From a bacterium (lineage in GTDB: Bacteria; UBA10199; DSSB01): a stretch of 14,997 bases of DNA. Below the pieces are notes generated by a model. That model had not been told where the DNA came from. It was given only the letters and a program-made list of their open reading frames with translations, and ran no database searches. Location of the stretch: contig JAUHYS010000022.1 in assembly GCA_030426445.1 (NCBI GenBank), positions 1 to 14,997 on the forward strand, given 5' to 3'. Positions within the stretch are counted from its first letter, which is position 1. Each line of letters starts with the position of its first letter. The translations under genes were made by a program, and so were the position numbers. Positions 13,449 through 14,997 of the stretch are shown piece by piece.

Positions 13449-14450
13449 TTAAGCGATTCCTTTGACTTCGACGCCCTCTTCAATTTCTTCTAAACTTAAA
13501 TCCCATCTGTAATAATTAATTATCCCAATAATAAAAATTGGTACGGCCTGGACTAAAAAATAAAAAACCCCAATCCCAAAAGCGAGATTGGCTTGTTTTA
13601 ATGCAATCAGCGAAGAGCCGTAGGCAAAGATGGTTGCAGCCTGCAAGGTTCCAATATTACCAGGAGCACTGGGAAGTGCTGCTGCAAAATTGATACAAAT
13701 AATGACAAAGAGAGTTTGGGGCCAGCTAAGAGAAATTCCATATGAACCTTCAATGCACTTTAATAAAATGGCCTGGCCATTCCAGGCCAAAAGCCCTAAA
13801 GCGATTAAAATAAAAAAAGAGGAAAACGACTTTAAGCGCGAAGAGCTCTCCTGTATGTGAAAAAGCTGTTGCACCAAACGGTAGAGCCAGGGGTGAGTTT
13901 GTTTCCATTTTTCGAATTTGGGTTCACGTTTCCAAAGAATTTTAAGTAAAATAAAGACGCCAAGTATAATGGCCATGAACACATAGGCAATGCTTTTCAT
14001 CCATATGGGAATCTCCAAAAAAAAAGTTAGAGAAAAGAAAACTATTAAAAGGCTTGTTCCTTCGAAATACCTTTCTAAAGCTACGGTTGTGAGAACTTGA
14101 GTATAAGGAAGTTGCCATTTTTTAGAGGGAAAGGAAGCCCTAAAAAACTCTCCAGCTTTTAATGGCAGGACGTGGTTAGCAAAATAACCAATATACATAA
14201 TCGAGAAAAGTTTTCGGAAGGGGATTTTTTTTACAGGAGTCAATAAATATTGCCAAATGAGGGTTCGTATAGACATGACGGCAATATGGGTGAGGGCAGC
14301 CAAAAACAAAAAAGAGATATATTTAGGAAAAAGAAAAAAGGCTTGTTTGTTTTCTTGGCCATGGATTTTTTGATAGCAGATCCAAAGAAAAAAAACCGAA
14401 AGCACGAGGCCAAGAGATTGATAAATCCTTTTTTTGACTTTGCTGGACAT
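13449..14450 (-). CDS. Flippase-like integral membrane protein (LPG synthase TM / UPF0104 family)
   Basis: 333 aa with about eight membrane segments (roughly 10-25, 43-62, 82-95, 132-148, 153-173, 209-231, 245-262, 289-313). Two family signatures stand out: NHVLPLKAGEFFRA (92-105; the N-x-x-LP-x-(R/K)-x-GE-x-x-R motif) and ALPSAPGNIGTLQAA (258-272; the P-x-x-PG-x-x-G motif). This is the membrane half of lysylphosphatidylglycerol synthase without the soluble aminoacyl-transfer domain. Stand-alone members are thought to move or help export lipids or lipid-linked sugars; the substrate here is unknown. The ATG has only a weak AGAGA ribosome site. It is divergent from the Wzi-like gene, which also points to envelope or capsule work. 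Confidence 0.88.
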   Translation of the reverse strand: MSSKVKKRIYQSLGLVLSVFFLWICYQKIHGQENKQAFFLFPKYISFLFLAALTHIAVMSIRTLIWQYLLTPVKKIPFRKLFSIMYIGYFANHVLPLKAGEFFRASFPSKKWQLPYTQVLTTVALERYFEGTSLLIVFFSLTFFLEIPIWMKSIAYVFMAIILGVFILLKILWKREPKFEKWKQTHPWLYRLVQQLFHIQESSSRLKSFSSFFILIALGLLAWNGQAILLKCIEGSYGISLSWPQTLFVIICINFAAALPSAPGNIGTLQAATIFAYGSSLIALKQANLAFGIGVFYFLVQAVPIFIIGIINYYRWDLSLEEIEEGVEVKGIA

Positions 14451-14470
14451 TCTCTGAGTTCTTAATGATT

Positions 14471-14488
14471 ATTTATTATAAAATAAAT
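14471..14488. promoter_or_regulatory. AT-only inverted repeat in the divergent promoter region
   Basis: ATTTATT-ATAA-AATAAAT, perfect 7 bp, in the 89-base gap between the divergent flippase-like and Wzi-like genes. It overlaps TATAAA/TATAAT-like words on both strands and may be the shared promoter core. An AT-rich region makes such repeats common by chance. Confidence 0.3.
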
Positions 14489-14539
14489 CAAAAAATAAGC
14501 TTATGAGGAGAGGCTTTGACAGGGTGGGTATTTTCAATT

Positions 14540-14997
14540 ATGCGAGTTTGCGTGAAGAACTTAGTTTTCTATATTTTTGTAATTTTGTTTTCGATGGCTT
14601 CTTTAGAAAGTGCCCAGGCAACGGGAATCGTCCCTTTAAACGACCCAGTTTATCGTCACTTAGATAAGCTAGTTGCGCATGGTCTCATTAAAACTCGAAT
14701 ATCTTCTCAAGGGCCTTATACACGTCGTGAAATTGTTTTTTTTATTCAAGAGGCCTTAAATCATTACCCAGCTTTTGAAAAAAAATATTTGGGCCCTGAA
14801 GTCTCTTTTGACCAATCTTCCGGGAGACTATTGTCTAAGGTTTATATCGATAGAATTTTAGAAAGACTTCAAAAGCGGTTTCATAAAGAGTTAGAGAATA
14901 AAAAATTTGTTAAGTTTTCTCCCTTAGAGAATTTAAGTTTTTCTTATCAATATTTAGATCAGGGGCCTGTGACGGTGGACCCTAACAACGGTCTGGG
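14540..14997 (+). CDS. Capsule-assembly Wzi-like outer-membrane protein, N-terminal part
   Basis: 152 codons before the window ends. A Sec signal peptide (basic MRVCVKN, hydrophobic core about 8-20, site AQA/TG after residue 27) is followed by VPLNDPVYRHLDKLVAHGLI (31-50) and PYTRREIVFFIQEAL (59-73). That 'VPL-x-x-x-x-Y-x-x-L-(D/E)-x-L-x-x-x-GL' opening is the one seen before the beta-barrel of Wzi-type proteins, which hold capsule polysaccharide at the outer membrane. The barrel itself is not in the window, so the call rests on the opening only. Start: the ATG at 14540 lacks a good ribosome site; an in-frame TTG at 14516 has AGGAG five bases upstream and would add eight residues. Confidence 0.7.
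   Translation, partial: MRVCVKNLVFYIFVILFSMASLESAQATGIVPLNDPVYRHLDKLVAHGLIKTRISSQGPYTRREIVFFIQEALNHYPAFEKKYLGPEVSFDQSSGRLLSKVYIDRILERLQKRFHKELENKKFVKFSPLENLSFSYQYLDQGPVTVDPNNGL

Overview
The window looks like a piece of chromosome from a low-GC, Gram-negative bacterium, most plausibly a deltaproteobacterium in the broad sense (Myxococcota/Bdellovibrionota or an uncultured relative). Evidence: a surface lipoprotein built from 'Myxococcus-type' CGDG...ECDDGN cysteine repeats, a textbook sigma-54 promoter, and an outer-membrane (Wzi-like) protein. The biotin synthase carries the cysteine pattern of the oxygen-sensitive Type II enzymes, so an anaerobic or microaerobic life is likely. The species cannot be named from the sequence alone.

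Layout. 1-380 (-): N-terminus of a serpin with a lipoprotein-like signal. 600-4207 (+): biotin cluster bioB-bioF-bioA, preceded by a perfect 17-bp hairpin and with a GTAG/REP-like palindrome between bioF and bioA. 4232-5482 (-): a TetR regulator and, upstream on the same strand, a small 3-helix membrane protein whose sigma-70 promoter is flanked by two matching TGAACNNGTTCA operators. 5777-6352 (+): a sigma-54 promoter, a structured leader, an orphan 133-aa basic protein and a strong terminator. 6351-11390 (-): two large proteins, a mostly helical one of about 1026 aa I cannot assign and a 590-aa HEIGH zinc-metalloprotease; neither has a clear export signal. 11760-11846 (+): tRNA-Ser(CGA). 12076-13323 (+): lipoprotein with six cysteine repeats plus a P/Homo-B domain. 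13449-14450 (-): a flippase-like (LPG synthase TM, UPF0104-type) membrane protein, divergent from 14540-14997 (+), the signal-peptide end of a probable capsule-assembly Wzi-like protein.

How they work together. BioA, BioF and BioB cover three of the four late biotin steps; bioD and the pimelate genes are not here. The BioA resembles the Bacillus lysine-using enzyme more than the E. coli SAM-using one. The TetR/membrane-protein pair reads as a self-contained sensor-repressor unit. The 5.8-11.4 kb stretch is the least explained part: a sigma-54-driven small basic protein facing a giant helical protein and a metalloprotease. The right end is cell-envelope biology (surface lipoprotein, lipid/polysaccharide membrane proteins).
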